Under the pieces are notes generated by a model. That model did no database searches and was not told the origin of the DNA. It was given only the letters and a program-made list of their open reading frames with translations. A DNA stretch of 64,000 nt, taken from assembly GCA_038246785.1 (NCBI GenBank), contig JBBRVP010000005.1, positions 81,059 to 145,058 of the forward strand, given 5' to 3'. The position numbers and the translations under genes were made by a program. Source of the stretch: JBBRVP01 sp038246785 (GTDB taxonomy: Bacteria > Actinomycetota > Actinomycetes > Jiangellales > Jiangellaceae). Positions 24,413 through 32,291 of the stretch are shown here, piece by piece (position 1 is the stretch's first letter; every line of letters starts with the position of its first letter).

Positions 24413-25423
24413 TCAGCTAGACGTCCACCACTCCGGCTTGGCGCTGCGCGAGAGGATCGCCCGCATCATCTCCGATGGCGTCGTCTCGCCGCGGACGACG
24501 GTCGCGACCCCCTCGACGATCGGCATCTCGACCCCTGCCCGGCCGGCCAGCTGCGCGATGGACTCGCAGGACTTCACGCCCTCGGCCACCTGGCGCGTCG
24601 ACCCCATGACCTCGGCCACCGTTTGCCCGCGACCGAGCCGCTCGCCGAAACTGCGGTTGCGCGACAGCGGCGAGGAGCACGTCGCCACAAGGTCGCCGAG
24701 CCCGGCCAGCCCGGCGAACGTCAGCGGGTCGGCCCCCAGCGCGGCACCGAGCCGGGAGGTCTCGGCGAGGCCACGGGTGATGAGGCTGGCCCGCGTGTTG
24801 TCGCCGAACCCGAAGCCGGCGACCATGCCGACCGCGAGCGCAATCACGTTCTTCACGGCGCCACCGAGCTCGCAGCCGAGGACGTCGGTGTTGGTGTAGG
24901 GACGGAAGTACGCCGTGTGACAGGCCGCCTGCAGCAACTGGCCCACCTCCTCGTCGGCGCAGGCCACGACGCTCGCCGCCGGCTGCCGTTGGGCGATCTC
25001 CCCGGCCAGGTTGGGGCCGGAGACCACGGCGATCCGGCCGGGACCGGCGCCGGTGACCTCGCCGACCACCTCGCTCATGCGCTTGGCCGTCCCGAGCTCG
25101 ACCCCCTTCATGAGGCTGACCAGCACGGCCCCCGTGGGCAGGGCCGGCGCCCAGGACGTCAGGTTGACGCGCAACGCCTGCGACGGCAGGGCGAGCACCA
25201 CGAGCTGGGCACCGTCGAGCGCCTCCCGGGGTTCCGCGGTGGCCCGCAACCCGCTGGGCAGGGTGAGGCCGGGCAGATAGTCACGGTTCTCGCGATCGGC
25301 GTTCAGCGACGCGGCCAGTTCGGGGCGCCGCGCCCACAGCACCGTGTCGGTGCCGGCGTCCGCGAGCACCATGGAGAACGCCGTCCCCCACGACCCTGCT
25401 CCGAGCACGGCAGCGCGGGTCAC
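24413..25423 (-). CDS. gpsA: Glycerol-3-phosphate dehydrogenase (NAD(P)+)
   Basis: Supplies sn-glycerol-3-phosphate for phospholipids. 336 aa from a GTG overlapping the plsC stop. AVLGAGSWGTAFSMVLADAG is the NAD site, SGPNLAGEIAQRQPAASVVA and ELGGAVKNVIALAVGM contain the substrate-binding Lys, and NTRASLITRGLAE follows. Coupling to the acyltransferase fits phospholipid synthesis. Confidence 0.95.
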   Translation of the reverse strand: MTRAAVLGAGSWGTAFSMVLADAGTDTVLWARRPELAASLNADRENRDYLPGLTLPSGLRATAEPREALDGAQLVVLALPSQALRVNLTSWAPALPTGAVLVSLMKGVELGTAKRMSEVVGEVTGAGPGRIAVVSGPNLAGEIAQRQPAASVVACADEEVGQLLQAACHTAYFRPYTNTDVLGCELGGAVKNVIALAVGMVAGFGFGDNTRASLITRGLAETSRLGAALGADPLTFAGLAGLGDLVATCSSPLSRNRSFGERLGRGQTVAEVMGSTRQVAEGVKSCESIAQLAGRAGVEMPIVEGVATVVRGETTPSEMMRAILSRSAKPEWWTSS

Positions 25424-26169
25424 GACGCCGCCCGGTGGCGCCGGTGCCAGTTGCCTGTCGTGGGCAGGCCGGCTGCCCGCGGGTCGAGGCGCTGCGGCGG
25501 GGCCGGTTCTCCGCGCAGCTGCTCGAGCTGCGCGGTGAGGGCAGCGACGATGCGCTGGGTGGCCTCGTCGAGCACCCGCGGCGTCGGCGGCTTGTCGCGC
25601 AGGTCGTCCAGGTCGACAGGCGGACCGGCGAGCACGTGCACCGTCCGGCGCGGGAGGACGTGGGGGACCTTGCCGTACGGCGCGAGGACGTCCTGGACCC
25701 CCCACTGGGCGATCGGGACGACGTCGCAGCCGGTCTCCAGCGCGACCCGCGAAGCACCGGTCTTGCCGCGCATCGGCCACAGATCCGGGTCGCGGGTCAA
25801 CGTCCCCTCGGGGTAGATGCCGACGCACTGCCCCGCTCGCACCGCCGCCACGGCGGCCCGGAAGGCGCCCTGCGCGTCGGATGTCTCGCGGTAGACGGGG
25901 ATCTGCCCGCAGGCGGCGATGAGTCGGCCGAGCAGGGGAATCCGGAACACCGAGTCCTTCGCCAGATAGCGGACCGCGCGGCCGTTGTCCCATAGGAAGT
26001 GCGCGAACGTGAACGGGTCCAGGTACGAGATGTGGTTGGTGACGACGACTGCGCCGCCCACCGGCACGTGCTCCTCGCCCCGCCAGTCGCGCCTCGAGAT
26101 CGCCAGCAGGGCCGGCTTCACCAGCACGACGACGACCCTGAACCAGAAACCAACCCGGGCGCGCGCCAC
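25420..26169 (-). CDS. plsC: 1-acyl-sn-glycerol-3-phosphate acyltransferase
   Basis: Membrane acyltransferase of the PlsC family making phosphatidic acid. 249 aa. N-terminal hydrophobic segment VVVVLVKPALLAI, the catalytic HX4D motif in NHISYLDPF (residues about 45-53), the second block PLLGRLIAACGQIPVYRE and the EGTL motif YPEGTLTRD. The C-terminal tail is Arg/Pro-rich. Operon with gpsA. Confidence 0.9.
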   Translation of the reverse strand: MARARVGFWFRVVVVLVKPALLAISRRDWRGEEHVPVGGAVVVTNHISYLDPFTFAHFLWDNGRAVRYLAKDSVFRIPLLGRLIAACGQIPVYRETSDAQGAFRAAVAAVRAGQCVGIYPEGTLTRDPDLWPMRGKTGASRVALETGCDVVPIAQWGVQDVLAPYGKVPHVLPRRTVHVLAGPPVDLDDLRDKPPTPRVLDEATQRIVAALTAQLEQLRGEPAPPQRLDPRAAGLPTTGNWHRRHRAAS

Positions 26170-26258
26170 GAGACCTCCTCGTCACCGCCTCCCGGCGGGC
26201 CGCCTCATCCTTGCGTCCAGCACCGTCGCTGTCGAGAACGGCTGGCAGGATCGGCGAC

Positions 26259-26972
26259 GTGTCCCCCGCAGCCGAGCCGAGGCCGGGTCAATCACGCCGG
26301 GCGTGGGCCGTCGTGGTTCCGGTCAAGCGCTCCGACCTGGCGAAGACGCGGCTACGCGGGGACTTCGTCGACCTGCGCTCCGAGCTCGCCCTCGCGTTCG
26401 CGGAGGACGTCGTGACGGTCGCGGCGTCCTGCCGGCCGGTGGCAGGCGTCGTCGCGGTGACCAACGACTCGTCCGCCGCGGCTCGCCTCCGCTCGCACGG
26501 TGCCGTCGTCGTGCCGGACCGTCCAGAGGCGGGCCTCAACGCCGCGCTCCACCTCGGCGCACGGCACGTGCAGGACCGGCTGCCCGGAGCCTGGCTCGCT
26601 GCATTGCAGTCCGACCTGCCGGCCCTGACCGCGGAGGTGCTCGAGCGGGCGCTGCGCCGAGCCGCGGCCTCGCCGAGCGCCTACGTCACCGACGCAGCAG
26701 GCACCGGGACGACGCTGTACGCGACGACGACATCCCCCTTCGCCCCGCGCTTCGGTCCGGCCTCGGCGGCAGCGCACCGCGACGCTGGCGCGCACGAAGT
26801 CGACGGGAAGGGGCTCGAGCGGTTGCGCCGTGACGTCGACACCGACGAAGACCTCCGCGCGGCGCTCGCCCTCGGCGTCGGTGAGTGCACCGCAGCCGTG
26901 CTGCGCCGGGCCGGGGAGCCAGGGCTACCCGAGCCGGGGCAGCGCAGCGGTCCTCGGCACCGGCTGTCGTGA
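26259..26972 (+). CDS. cofC: Phosphoenolpyruvate/2-phospholactate guanylyltransferase (CofC/FbiD)
   Basis: Step in coenzyme F420 synthesis that attaches GMP to a 3-carbon phosphoacid. AVVVPVKRSDLAKTRL is the nucleotide-binding start, then AALQSDLPALTAEVL with the Asp for metal, and RRDVDTDEDLRAAL at the C-terminus. About 237 aa from the GTG at 26259. Mycobacterium has the same neighbour (Rv2983, FbiD) beside gpsA. It shows that this organism makes F420. Confidence 0.9.
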   Translation: MSPAAEPRPGQSRRAWAVVVPVKRSDLAKTRLRGDFVDLRSELALAFAEDVVTVAASCRPVAGVVAVTNDSSAAARLRSHGAVVVPDRPEAGLNAALHLGARHVQDRLPGAWLAALQSDLPALTAEVLERALRRAAASPSAYVTDAAGTGTTLYATTTSPFAPRFGPASAAAHRDAGAHEVDGKGLERLRRDVDTDEDLRAALALGVGECTAAVLRRAGEPGLPEPGQRSGPRHRLS

Positions 26973-27026
26973 CGTCTCCGGGGCCGAACCCCACAGGATC
27001 CGGCCCCGTCGAGGCGCTCGAAGTGC

Positions 27027-27644
27027 TCAGGCCTTCTTGGTCGCGCGCTTCCTGGTCGCCGTCTTGCTAGTAGCTGTCTTGCTGGTCGTCGACTTGGCCG
27101 GAGCCTTGGCTGTCCGCGCCGTGGCCGAGCTCGCGCGGGTCGTCTTCTTCGCCGCGGAGGACGGCGCGGACTTGCGGGTGGTCTTCTTCGCTGTCGTCTT
27201 CTTCGCGGTCGTCTTCTTCGCGGTCGTCTTCGCCGCGGCGGCCTTGCTCGTGGCCGCCCGCTTCGTGGTCGTCTTCCGCGCAGCAGTGCTCTTGCTGGCG
27301 GCGGAGGACGAGCCGCCGCGACCGGTCGCGGTCTTGGCGGTGGCGGCCGCGACTCGCGGCAGCTTCTTCGCGCCCGAGACGACGGCCTTGAGCTCGGTGC
27401 CGGGGCGGAACTTCGGCACCGACGTCTTCTTCATCCGCACCCGGTCACCTGTGCGGGGATTGCGTGCGTAGCGCGCCGCACGCTCGACCTTCTCGAAGGC
27501 GCCGAAGCCGGTGATGACCACCTTCTCGCCCTTGACGACGCTGCGCATGATGACGTCGAGCACCGACTCCAGCGCCTGTTGCGCGGCCTTCCGGTTGCCG
27601 TCGTAACGAGCAGCCAGCTCGTCGACCAGCTGTGCCTTGTTCAC
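27027..27644 (-). CDS. hup: Histone-like DNA-binding protein HU with long basic tail
   Basis: 205 aa. Residues 1-90 are a normal HU fold (NKAQLVDELAARYDGNRKAA, then GFGAFEKVERAARYARNPRTG). The next 110 residues are a Lys/Ala/Thr/Ser tail with repeated KKTTAKKTTAKK units, ending KRATKKA. This is the HupB/HupS layout of actinobacteria. The tail gives extra nonspecific DNA contact and condensation. The GTG at 27644 matches the HU start, with GAAGGGG upstream. The antisense frame full of VFFAV is a shadow of the repeats. Confidence 0.95.
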   Translation of the reverse strand: MNKAQLVDELAARYDGNRKAAQQALESVLDVIMRSVVKGEKVVITGFGAFEKVERAARYARNPRTGDRVRMKKTSVPKFRPGTELKAVVSGAKKLPRVAAATAKTATGRGGSSSAASKSTAARKTTTKRAATSKAAAAKTTAKKTTAKKTTAKKTTRKSAPSSAAKKTTRASSATARTAKAPAKSTTSKTATSKTATRKRATKKA

Positions 27645-27700
27645 TCTGCTTCCCCTTCGTGGCACGGATGCTGCAGTCGGACGGACGTCCGCTGGGAGGA

Positions 27701-27729
27701 ACGCTAGGGAATACAAGGCCTTTGCACAA
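27701..27729 (-). promoter_or_regulatory. Candidate promoter of the HU gene
   Basis: On the minus strand TTGTGC (27729-27724), a 17-nt spacer and TAGCGT (27706-27701) form a plausible sigma-A promoter about 57 nt before the HU start. The surrounding 27,700-27,760 stretch is less GC-rich than its surroundings. No other gene is seen in the 27645-27811 gap. Confidence 0.4.
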
Positions 27730-27811
27730 TCACCAGATGCAGAAGATTGCGGTCGTGTCGGCGCGGTGGATCACGGCGTACCGGGGCGCGGAGACGGAAA
27801 CCCTTTGCAGA

Positions 27812-28411
27812 TCAGGGGTTCGGGGCATCGGTGGCGGGAAGCCACGGCTGCCGGCCGGCCTCGAACCGTTCGATCGCGTCGACGTGGCGCAGGGTGCAAG
27901 CGATCTCGTCGAGGCCCTCGAGCAGGCGCCCGCGCGTGTGGTCGTCGATCTGGAAGGGCGCCACCGCGTCGCCGGCTCGCACCTCGCGCGCCTCCAGGTC
28001 GACGGTCACCTCCGTCGTCGGATGAGCCTCGACCAGCTGCCAGAGCTGCTGGACCGTCTGCTCGTCGACCTGAGCGGCCAGCAGCCCAGCTTTGCCCGCG
28101 TTGCTGCGGAAGATGTCGCCGAAACGTGGGCTGAGCACGGCACGGAACCCGTAGTCCTGCAGAGCCCAGACGGCGTGCTCGCGCGAAGAGCCGGTGCCGA
28201 AGTCCGAACCGGCGACGAGCACCGAACCGCCCCGGTGCTGCGGCTGGTTGAGCACGAAGTCCGGATCCCGGCGCCAGGTGGCGAAGCAGCCGTCCCCGAA
28301 GCCGGTGCGCGTGACACGCTTGAGGTACTCGGCCGGGACGATCTGATCGGTGTCGACGTTGCTGCGCCGCAGCGGCACCGCGGTCCCGGTATGGCGGGTG
28401 AAGCGGTCCAT
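27812..28411 (-). CDS. leuD: 3-isopropylmalate dehydratase small subunit
   Basis: 199-aa small subunit of LeuCD in leucine synthesis. It has NVDTDQIVPAEYLKRVT, AGSDFGTGSSREHAVWAL and VDLEAREV. The start MDRFTRHTGTAVPLRRSNVDT is conserved, and the longer open frame overlaps leuC. It lies 4 nt after leuC. Confidence 0.95.
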   Translation of the reverse strand: MDRFTRHTGTAVPLRRSNVDTDQIVPAEYLKRVTRTGFGDGCFATWRRDPDFVLNQPQHRGGSVLVAGSDFGTGSSREHAVWALQDYGFRAVLSPRFGDIFRSNAGKAGLLAAQVDEQTVQQLWQLVEAHPTTEVTVDLEAREVRAGDAVAPFQIDDHTRGRLLEGLDEIACTLRHVDAIERFEAGRQPWLPATDAPNP

Positions 28412-28415
28412 GGCC

Positions 28416-29837
28416 TCAGGCCTCCACGAGCAGGTCGAGGTCGAACGGAGCGGCCAGGTGGCCACTGATCGCGGTTGCTGCGGCGACGTACGGCGACACG
28501 AGGTGGGTGCGGCCACCCTTGCCTTGGCGCCCTTCGAAGTTGCGGTTGGACGTGGAGGCGCTGCGCTCGCCCGGCGCCAGCTGGTCGGGGTTCATGCCGA
28601 GGCACATGGAGCACCCGGCGCCGCGCCACTCGGCACCGGCAGCGAGGAAGACCTCGTCGAGGCCCTCGGCCTCGGCCTGCAGCCGCACCCGGACCGAACC
28701 GGGGACGACGAGCATGCGCACGCCGCCTCGTACCCGCCGGCCGCGCAGCACGGAGGCGGCCGCGCGCAGGTCCTCGATGCGCCCGTTCGTGCACGACCCG
28801 AGGAATACCGTGTCGACACGGATGTCACGCATCGCCGTGCCGGGCGCGAGATCCATGTAGCCCAGGGCACGCTCGGCAGCGGCGCGCGTGGCCGGGTCGG
28901 CGAAGGACGCCGGGTCGGGGACGGTCCCGGAGAGCGGCACACCTTGGCCGGGGTTGGTGCCCCAGGTGACGAACGGCGCCACGGCGGACGCATCGAGGCA
29001 CACCTCGCGGTCGAAGCCAGCATCGGCGTCGGTGACCAGGGACTGCCAGTGGGCGAGGGCGGACTCCCAGCGCGCGCCCTGCGGCGCATGCGGGCGGCCC
29101 GCCAGGTAGTCGAACGTCGTCTCGTCGGGCGCCACCAAGCCGGCCTTGGCACCCCACTCGATCGACATGTTGCACAGGGTCATGCGGGCCTCCATGGACA
29201 TCGCGGCGACGGCCGGGCCGCGGTACTCCACGACGTGGCCCTGGCCGCCACCAGTGCCCACCTGGGCGATGAGGGCCAGCGCGAGGTCCTTGGCGGTGAC
29301 GTCGTGCGATAGTCGGCCGTCGACGGTGACCGCCATCGTGCGCGGCCGCGCCTGCGGGAGGGTCTGCGTGGCCAGCACGTGCTCGACCTCGCTCGTCCCG
29401 ATGCCGAACGCCAGCGCGCCGAAGGCACCGTGGGTCGACGTGTGCGAGTCGCCGCAGACGACGGTCGTGCCGGGTTGGGTGAGCCCCAGCTGCGGGCCGA
29501 TGACGTGGACGATCCCCTGCTCGGAGTCGCCCATCGGGTGCAGGCGGATCCCGAACTGCGCGCAGTTGCGGCGCAGGGTCTCGACCTGCGTACGGGACAC
29601 CGGATCGGCGATCGGGCGGTCGAGATCGACCGTGGGGACGTTGTGGTCCTCGGTCGCGATCGTCAGGTCGGGCCTGCGTACGGCGCGGCCGGAAAGCCGA
29701 AGGCCGTCGAACGCCTGCGGGCTAGTCACTTCGTGGACCAGATGCAGGTCGATATAGAGCAGGTCAGGCTCGCCCTCGGCGCTGCGGACGACGTGGTCGT
29801 CCCAGACCTTCTCCGACAGCGTCCTGGCTGCAGGCAT
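28416..29837 (-). CDS. leuC: 3-isopropylmalate dehydratase large subunit
   Basis: 473-aa aconitase-type subunit carrying the 4Fe-4S cluster. RTLSEKVWDDHVV, EDHNVPT, CGDSHTSTHGAFGALAFGIG and the cluster ligands in FLGSCTNGRIEDL and GCSMCLGMN are present. The ATG at 29837 has AGAGGAGC 6 nt upstream. It diverges from the IclR-type regulator with an inverted-repeat operator in between. Confidence 0.96.
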   Translation of the reverse strand: MPAARTLSEKVWDDHVVRSAEGEPDLLYIDLHLVHEVTSPQAFDGLRLSGRAVRRPDLTIATEDHNVPTVDLDRPIADPVSRTQVETLRRNCAQFGIRLHPMGDSEQGIVHVIGPQLGLTQPGTTVVCGDSHTSTHGAFGALAFGIGTSEVEHVLATQTLPQARPRTMAVTVDGRLSHDVTAKDLALALIAQVGTGGGQGHVVEYRGPAVAAMSMEARMTLCNMSIEWGAKAGLVAPDETTFDYLAGRPHAPQGARWESALAHWQSLVTDADAGFDREVCLDASAVAPFVTWGTNPGQGVPLSGTVPDPASFADPATRAAAERALGYMDLAPGTAMRDIRVDTVFLGSCTNGRIEDLRAAASVLRGRRVRGGVRMLVVPGSVRVRLQAEAEGLDEVFLAAGAEWRGAGCSMCLGMNPDQLAPGERSASTSNRNFEGRQGKGGRTHLVSPYVAAATAISGHLAAPFDLDLLVEA

Positions 29838-29887
29838 CTCGTGCTCCTCTGGCCCGTCCCCGCGCCCGGCCGGTCCGGGCGGCCAGG

Positions 29888-29916
29888 TTGCGTCTCGGAT
29901 GTCGAGACGACAGTAT
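29888..29916 (+). promoter_or_regulatory. Promoter of the IclR regulator, probably leaderless
   Basis: TTGCGT (29888-29893), a 17-nt spacer and CAGTAT (29911-29916) end 6 nt before the ATG at 29923, so transcription would start at or near the start codon. The operator at 29891-29909 lies in the spacer. Confidence 0.5.
29891..29909. promoter_or_regulatory. 7-5-7 perfect inverted repeat between leuC and the IclR gene
   Basis: CGTCTCG-GATGT-CGAGACG. IclR regulators of the LtbR/NdgR group control divergent leuCD from such repeats, so this is the likely operator for both directions and for autoregulation. Confidence 0.75.
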
Positions 29917-29922
29917 CGCTTC

Positions 29923-30660
29923 ATGGACAACTCTAGCGGAGTGGGTGTCCTCGACAAGGCCGCGACGGTCCTCTCGGCGCTGGAGGCCGGCCCCGCCACC
30001 CTGGCCCACCTCGTGCACGCCACCGGGCTCGCGCGGCCGACCGCGCACCGCCTCGCCGTCGCCCTGGAACACCACCGTCTGGTGGCCCGCGACATGCAGG
30101 GACGCTTCGTGCTCGGTCCCCGGCTGGGCGAGCTCGCGACCGCAGCCGGCGATGACCGGCTGCTCGCGGCCGCCGCGACCCTGCTGGCGCGACTTCGCGA
30201 CGCCACCGGCGAGAGCGCCCAGCTCTTCCGCCGGCAGGGGGACCAACGCGTCTGCGTCGCCGCCGCCGAGCGTCCGCACGGACTCCGCGACACCATCCCG
30301 GTGGGCAGCGCACTCACGATGCACGCCGGGTCGGCCGCCCAGGTGCTGCTGGCCTGGGAGGAGCCGGAGCGCCTGCACCGCGGGTTGCAGGGGGCGAAGT
30401 TCACGGCGACCGCGCTGTCCGCAGTACGCCGCCGAGGGTGGGCGCAGAGCGTCGGCGAGCGCGAGCTCGGCGTCGCCTCCGTGTCTGCCCCCGTACGCTC
30501 GCCGTCTGGCAAGGTCGTCGCGGCCGTGTCGGTGTCGGGCCCGATCGAGCGGCTCACCCGGCAACCGGGGCGCCTGCACGCGCCCGCTGTGCTCGCGGTT
30601 GGCGAGCGGCTCGGCGAGGTCCTGCGGCGCAGCGAAGCGCCGGCCAGCGCTCCCGCCTGA
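29923..30660 (+). CDS. ndgR: IclR-family regulator (NdgR/LtbR type) of leuCD
   Basis: 245-aa protein. N-terminal winged helix (GVGVLDKAATVLSALEAGP, then HATGLARPTAHRLAVALEHH) and C-terminal IclR effector domain (VGSALTMHAGSAAQVLLAW, SVGERELGVASVSAPVR). The ATG at 29923 begins MDNSSGVGVLDKA, the start known for NdgR/LtbR. Divergence from leuC is the diagnostic context (Mycobacterium Rv2989). The effector is probably a leucine-pathway amino acid. Confidence 0.9.
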   Translation: MDNSSGVGVLDKAATVLSALEAGPATLAHLVHATGLARPTAHRLAVALEHHRLVARDMQGRFVLGPRLGELATAAGDDRLLAAAATLLARLRDATGESAQLFRRQGDQRVCVAAAERPHGLRDTIPVGSALTMHAGSAAQVLLAWEEPERLHRGLQGAKFTATALSAVRRRGWAQSVGERELGVASVSAPVRSPSGKVVAAVSVSGPIERLTRQPGRLHAPAVLAVGERLGEVLRRSEAPASAPA

Positions 30661-30711
30661 CCGCGGCGGCCAGCTACCCGAGAACCCCACGCCAGGTGGC
30701 GGCCCCGTCCC

Positions 30712-30739
30712 GAGTTGATCACGTTAACGTGGTCAACTC
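30712..30739. repeat. 28-bp near-perfect palindrome after the IclR gene
   Basis: Arms GAGTTGATCACGTT and AACGTGGTCAACTC, with one mismatched pair that still pairs as G-U in RNA. No loop. It is followed at once by the next hairpin. It may be part of the terminator or a protein-binding site. Confidence 0.7.
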
Positions 30740-30777
30740 CCCCTTCCCGTCTCCTGCAGGACGCGGGAAGGGGGAGT
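30736..30777. terminator. 14-bp-stem hairpin, terminator of the IclR gene
   Basis: ACTCCCCCTTCCCG pairs perfectly with CGGGAAGGGGGAGT across a 14-nt loop. No U-run follows, the usual actinobacterial form. It lies 75 nt after the stop and about 75 nt before the tRNA-Glu 3' end on the other strand, so it may act on both. Confidence 0.7.
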
Positions 30778-30852
30778 ACGAGGCGCCAAGGCGGAGCAGC
30801 ACCGGCGAAGGCACCCGGCGGCGGGAGGTGCCCGCCGACCGGAGGCCAGAAG

Positions 30853-30925
30853 TAGCCCCGACCGGATTCGAACCGGCGCTACCGCCTTGAGAGGGCGGCG
30901 TGCTAGGCCGCTACACAACGGGGCC
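30853..30925 (-). tRNA. tRNA-Glu (anticodon CTC)
   Basis: 73-nt cloverleaf on the minus strand. Acceptor arms GGCCCCG and CGGGGCT pair with one G-U. The anticodon loop is CTCTCAA with CTC, and the T-arm is CGGTTCGAATCCG. The discriminator is A. No CCA is encoded. It is close to gltX, as in Mycobacterium. Confidence 0.95.
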
Positions 30926-31023
30926 ATGTGCTGCCAGCGGTGCTGGCTGGTGGTGCCGTCCGGTGGTGCTGGACATGCCCGAGGAAGGATACCGGAGGGT
31001 GCGGGGAGGCCCGAACTCGCGCG

Positions 31024-31095
31024 CTGGGGTACTAGGACTCGAACCTAGACTAACGGAGCCAGAATCCGTCGGGCTGCCAATTACCCCATACCCCA
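31024..31095 (-). tRNA. tRNA-Gln (anticodon CTG)
   Basis: 72 nt on the minus strand. The acceptor arms TGGGGTA and TACCCCA pair fully, the anticodon loop is TTCTGGC with CTG, and the T-arm is TAGGTTCGAGTCCTA. Discriminator G, as usual for tRNA-Gln. Since actinobacteria charge it via GltX and GatCAB, the nearby gltX fits. Confidence 0.95.
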
Positions 31096-31187
31096 TGGGG
31101 CCTCGCGGCCGGGGGCCGAGGCTACCCGACCGGCCGCAGGCCGACCAAACCAGGCAACCGGGCAAGACCGACCCGCCACGGCGGCGG

Positions 31188-32291
31188 TCAGCTGGTCGAG
31201 GTCAGCAGCTGCGGCCGGCGGCGGCGGACAATCAACCGCTCGACCAGCCAGGCGTACGCCACCAGCTGCGCGATGTCCAGCACGACGTACGACCAGGGCG
31301 CCGCGTCGACCGTCAACGAATCGCCGACCTGGCCGAAGGCAGCGGCGATGAGGAACACGACCACGTTGTTGACCGCGTGCATCGCGATCGACGCCTCGAG
31401 GCCACCGGTCCGGACGACCAACCAGCAGGCGACCAGCCCGAAGGAGAAGCGGTCGAGGAACAGCGCGGGGTTCTGGCCGCCGTGCGCGAACGCGAACAGC
31501 ACCGAGGTCACGACCGCGCCGACGAGGGGCGGCCGGAACCAGGCTCCGAGCACGGTCAGGCCGACGCCGCGGAAGGCGTACTCCTCGCCCGCGGCCTGCA
31601 ACGGCGTGCTGAGCAGGACGACCACGGCGTACCCGGCGAAGCCACCCCAGGTCACGCTCTGCGTGGTGGTGCTCCCCTCCCCGGCCGGCAGCAGCAGCGA
31701 GATCGCATAGAACGCCACGACGACGGCCAGCGCGAGCAGCGTGCTGCGGCCGATGATCCGCCAGCGCAGCCGGCCGGCGACCGAGCCCAGCCAGCCGGGA
31801 CGCAGCCGCGACGCCGCCAGGACTGCCAGCATCGCGGACGGGATCGCGGCCGCCAGCCCGAGGTTGGTCGAGAGCAGGAACAGCGGCGTTACGCGTTCGG
31901 TCAGGCGGGTGGCCTCGTCCACGGTGGGCGCGGCCACGATGTCCGGCAGGACGCTGATCAACCATGGGACGAGGGCGATGACCGTGAGCAGGAGGAACGT
32001 CGGCACGAAGACGAGCAGCGCCAACGCCGGGCGCCAGGGGCGGTAGCTGCGCGTGCGCAGGAGCCGCGGGTACGGCTGCGCCTGGTCGTACGGCGTCGCC
32101 GGGCGGGGGGCCGGAGGCGGCCAGGGGCCGGGGTACGGCGGGTAGCCGGGGTACGGCGGGTAGCCCGGGCGCGGCGGGTAGCCAGGGGCCGCCGGGGAGG
32201 CGGGAGGCGGCGGGGAGGCGGCCGGCGGGCCGTACGGCGGCTCCCCCGCGGGCCACGGCGGCTCTGGGCGCGGCGGCTGGCCCTCGCTCAC
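31188..32291 (-). CDS. CPBP-family intramembrane metalloprotease (CAAX-like)
   Basis: 367 aa. An N-terminal Pro/Gly/Tyr-rich tail (residues 1-75, repeated PGYPPYPGYPP units), then 7-8 membrane helices. The metal-site motifs are EEYAFRG, FAFAHGG and the third-block HAVNN. The GTG start overlaps the gltX stop (GTGA). The substrate is unknown. The Pro-rich tail is encoded by imperfect 18-bp repeats at about 32,105-32,180. Confidence 0.85.
   Translation of the reverse strand: MSEGQPPRPEPPWPAGEPPYGPPAASPPPPASPAAPGYPPRPGYPPYPGYPPYPGPWPPPAPRPATPYDQAQPYPRLLRTRSYRPWRPALALLVFVPTFLLLTVIALVPWLISVLPDIVAAPTVDEATRLTERVTPLFLLSTNLGLAAAIPSAMLAVLAASRLRPGWLGSVAGRLRWRIIGRSTLLALAVVVAFYAISLLLPAGEGSTTTQSVTWGGFAGYAVVVLLSTPLQAAGEEYAFRGVGLTVLGAWFRPPLVGAVVTSVLFAFAHGGQNPALFLDRFSFGLVACWLVVRTGGLEASIAMHAVNNVVVFLIAAAFGQVGDSLTVDAAPWSYVVLDIAQLVAYAWLVERLIVRRRRPQLLTSTS

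Noticed and set aside
26830..27471. A plus-strand ORF with repeated VFFAV units
   Set aside because: It is the antisense reading of the Lys/Thr repeats in the HU tail.
27860..27880. LexA-like box TCGAACCGTTCGA
   Set aside because: Arms are only 1 nt apart instead of 4, and it lies inside the leuD coding end.
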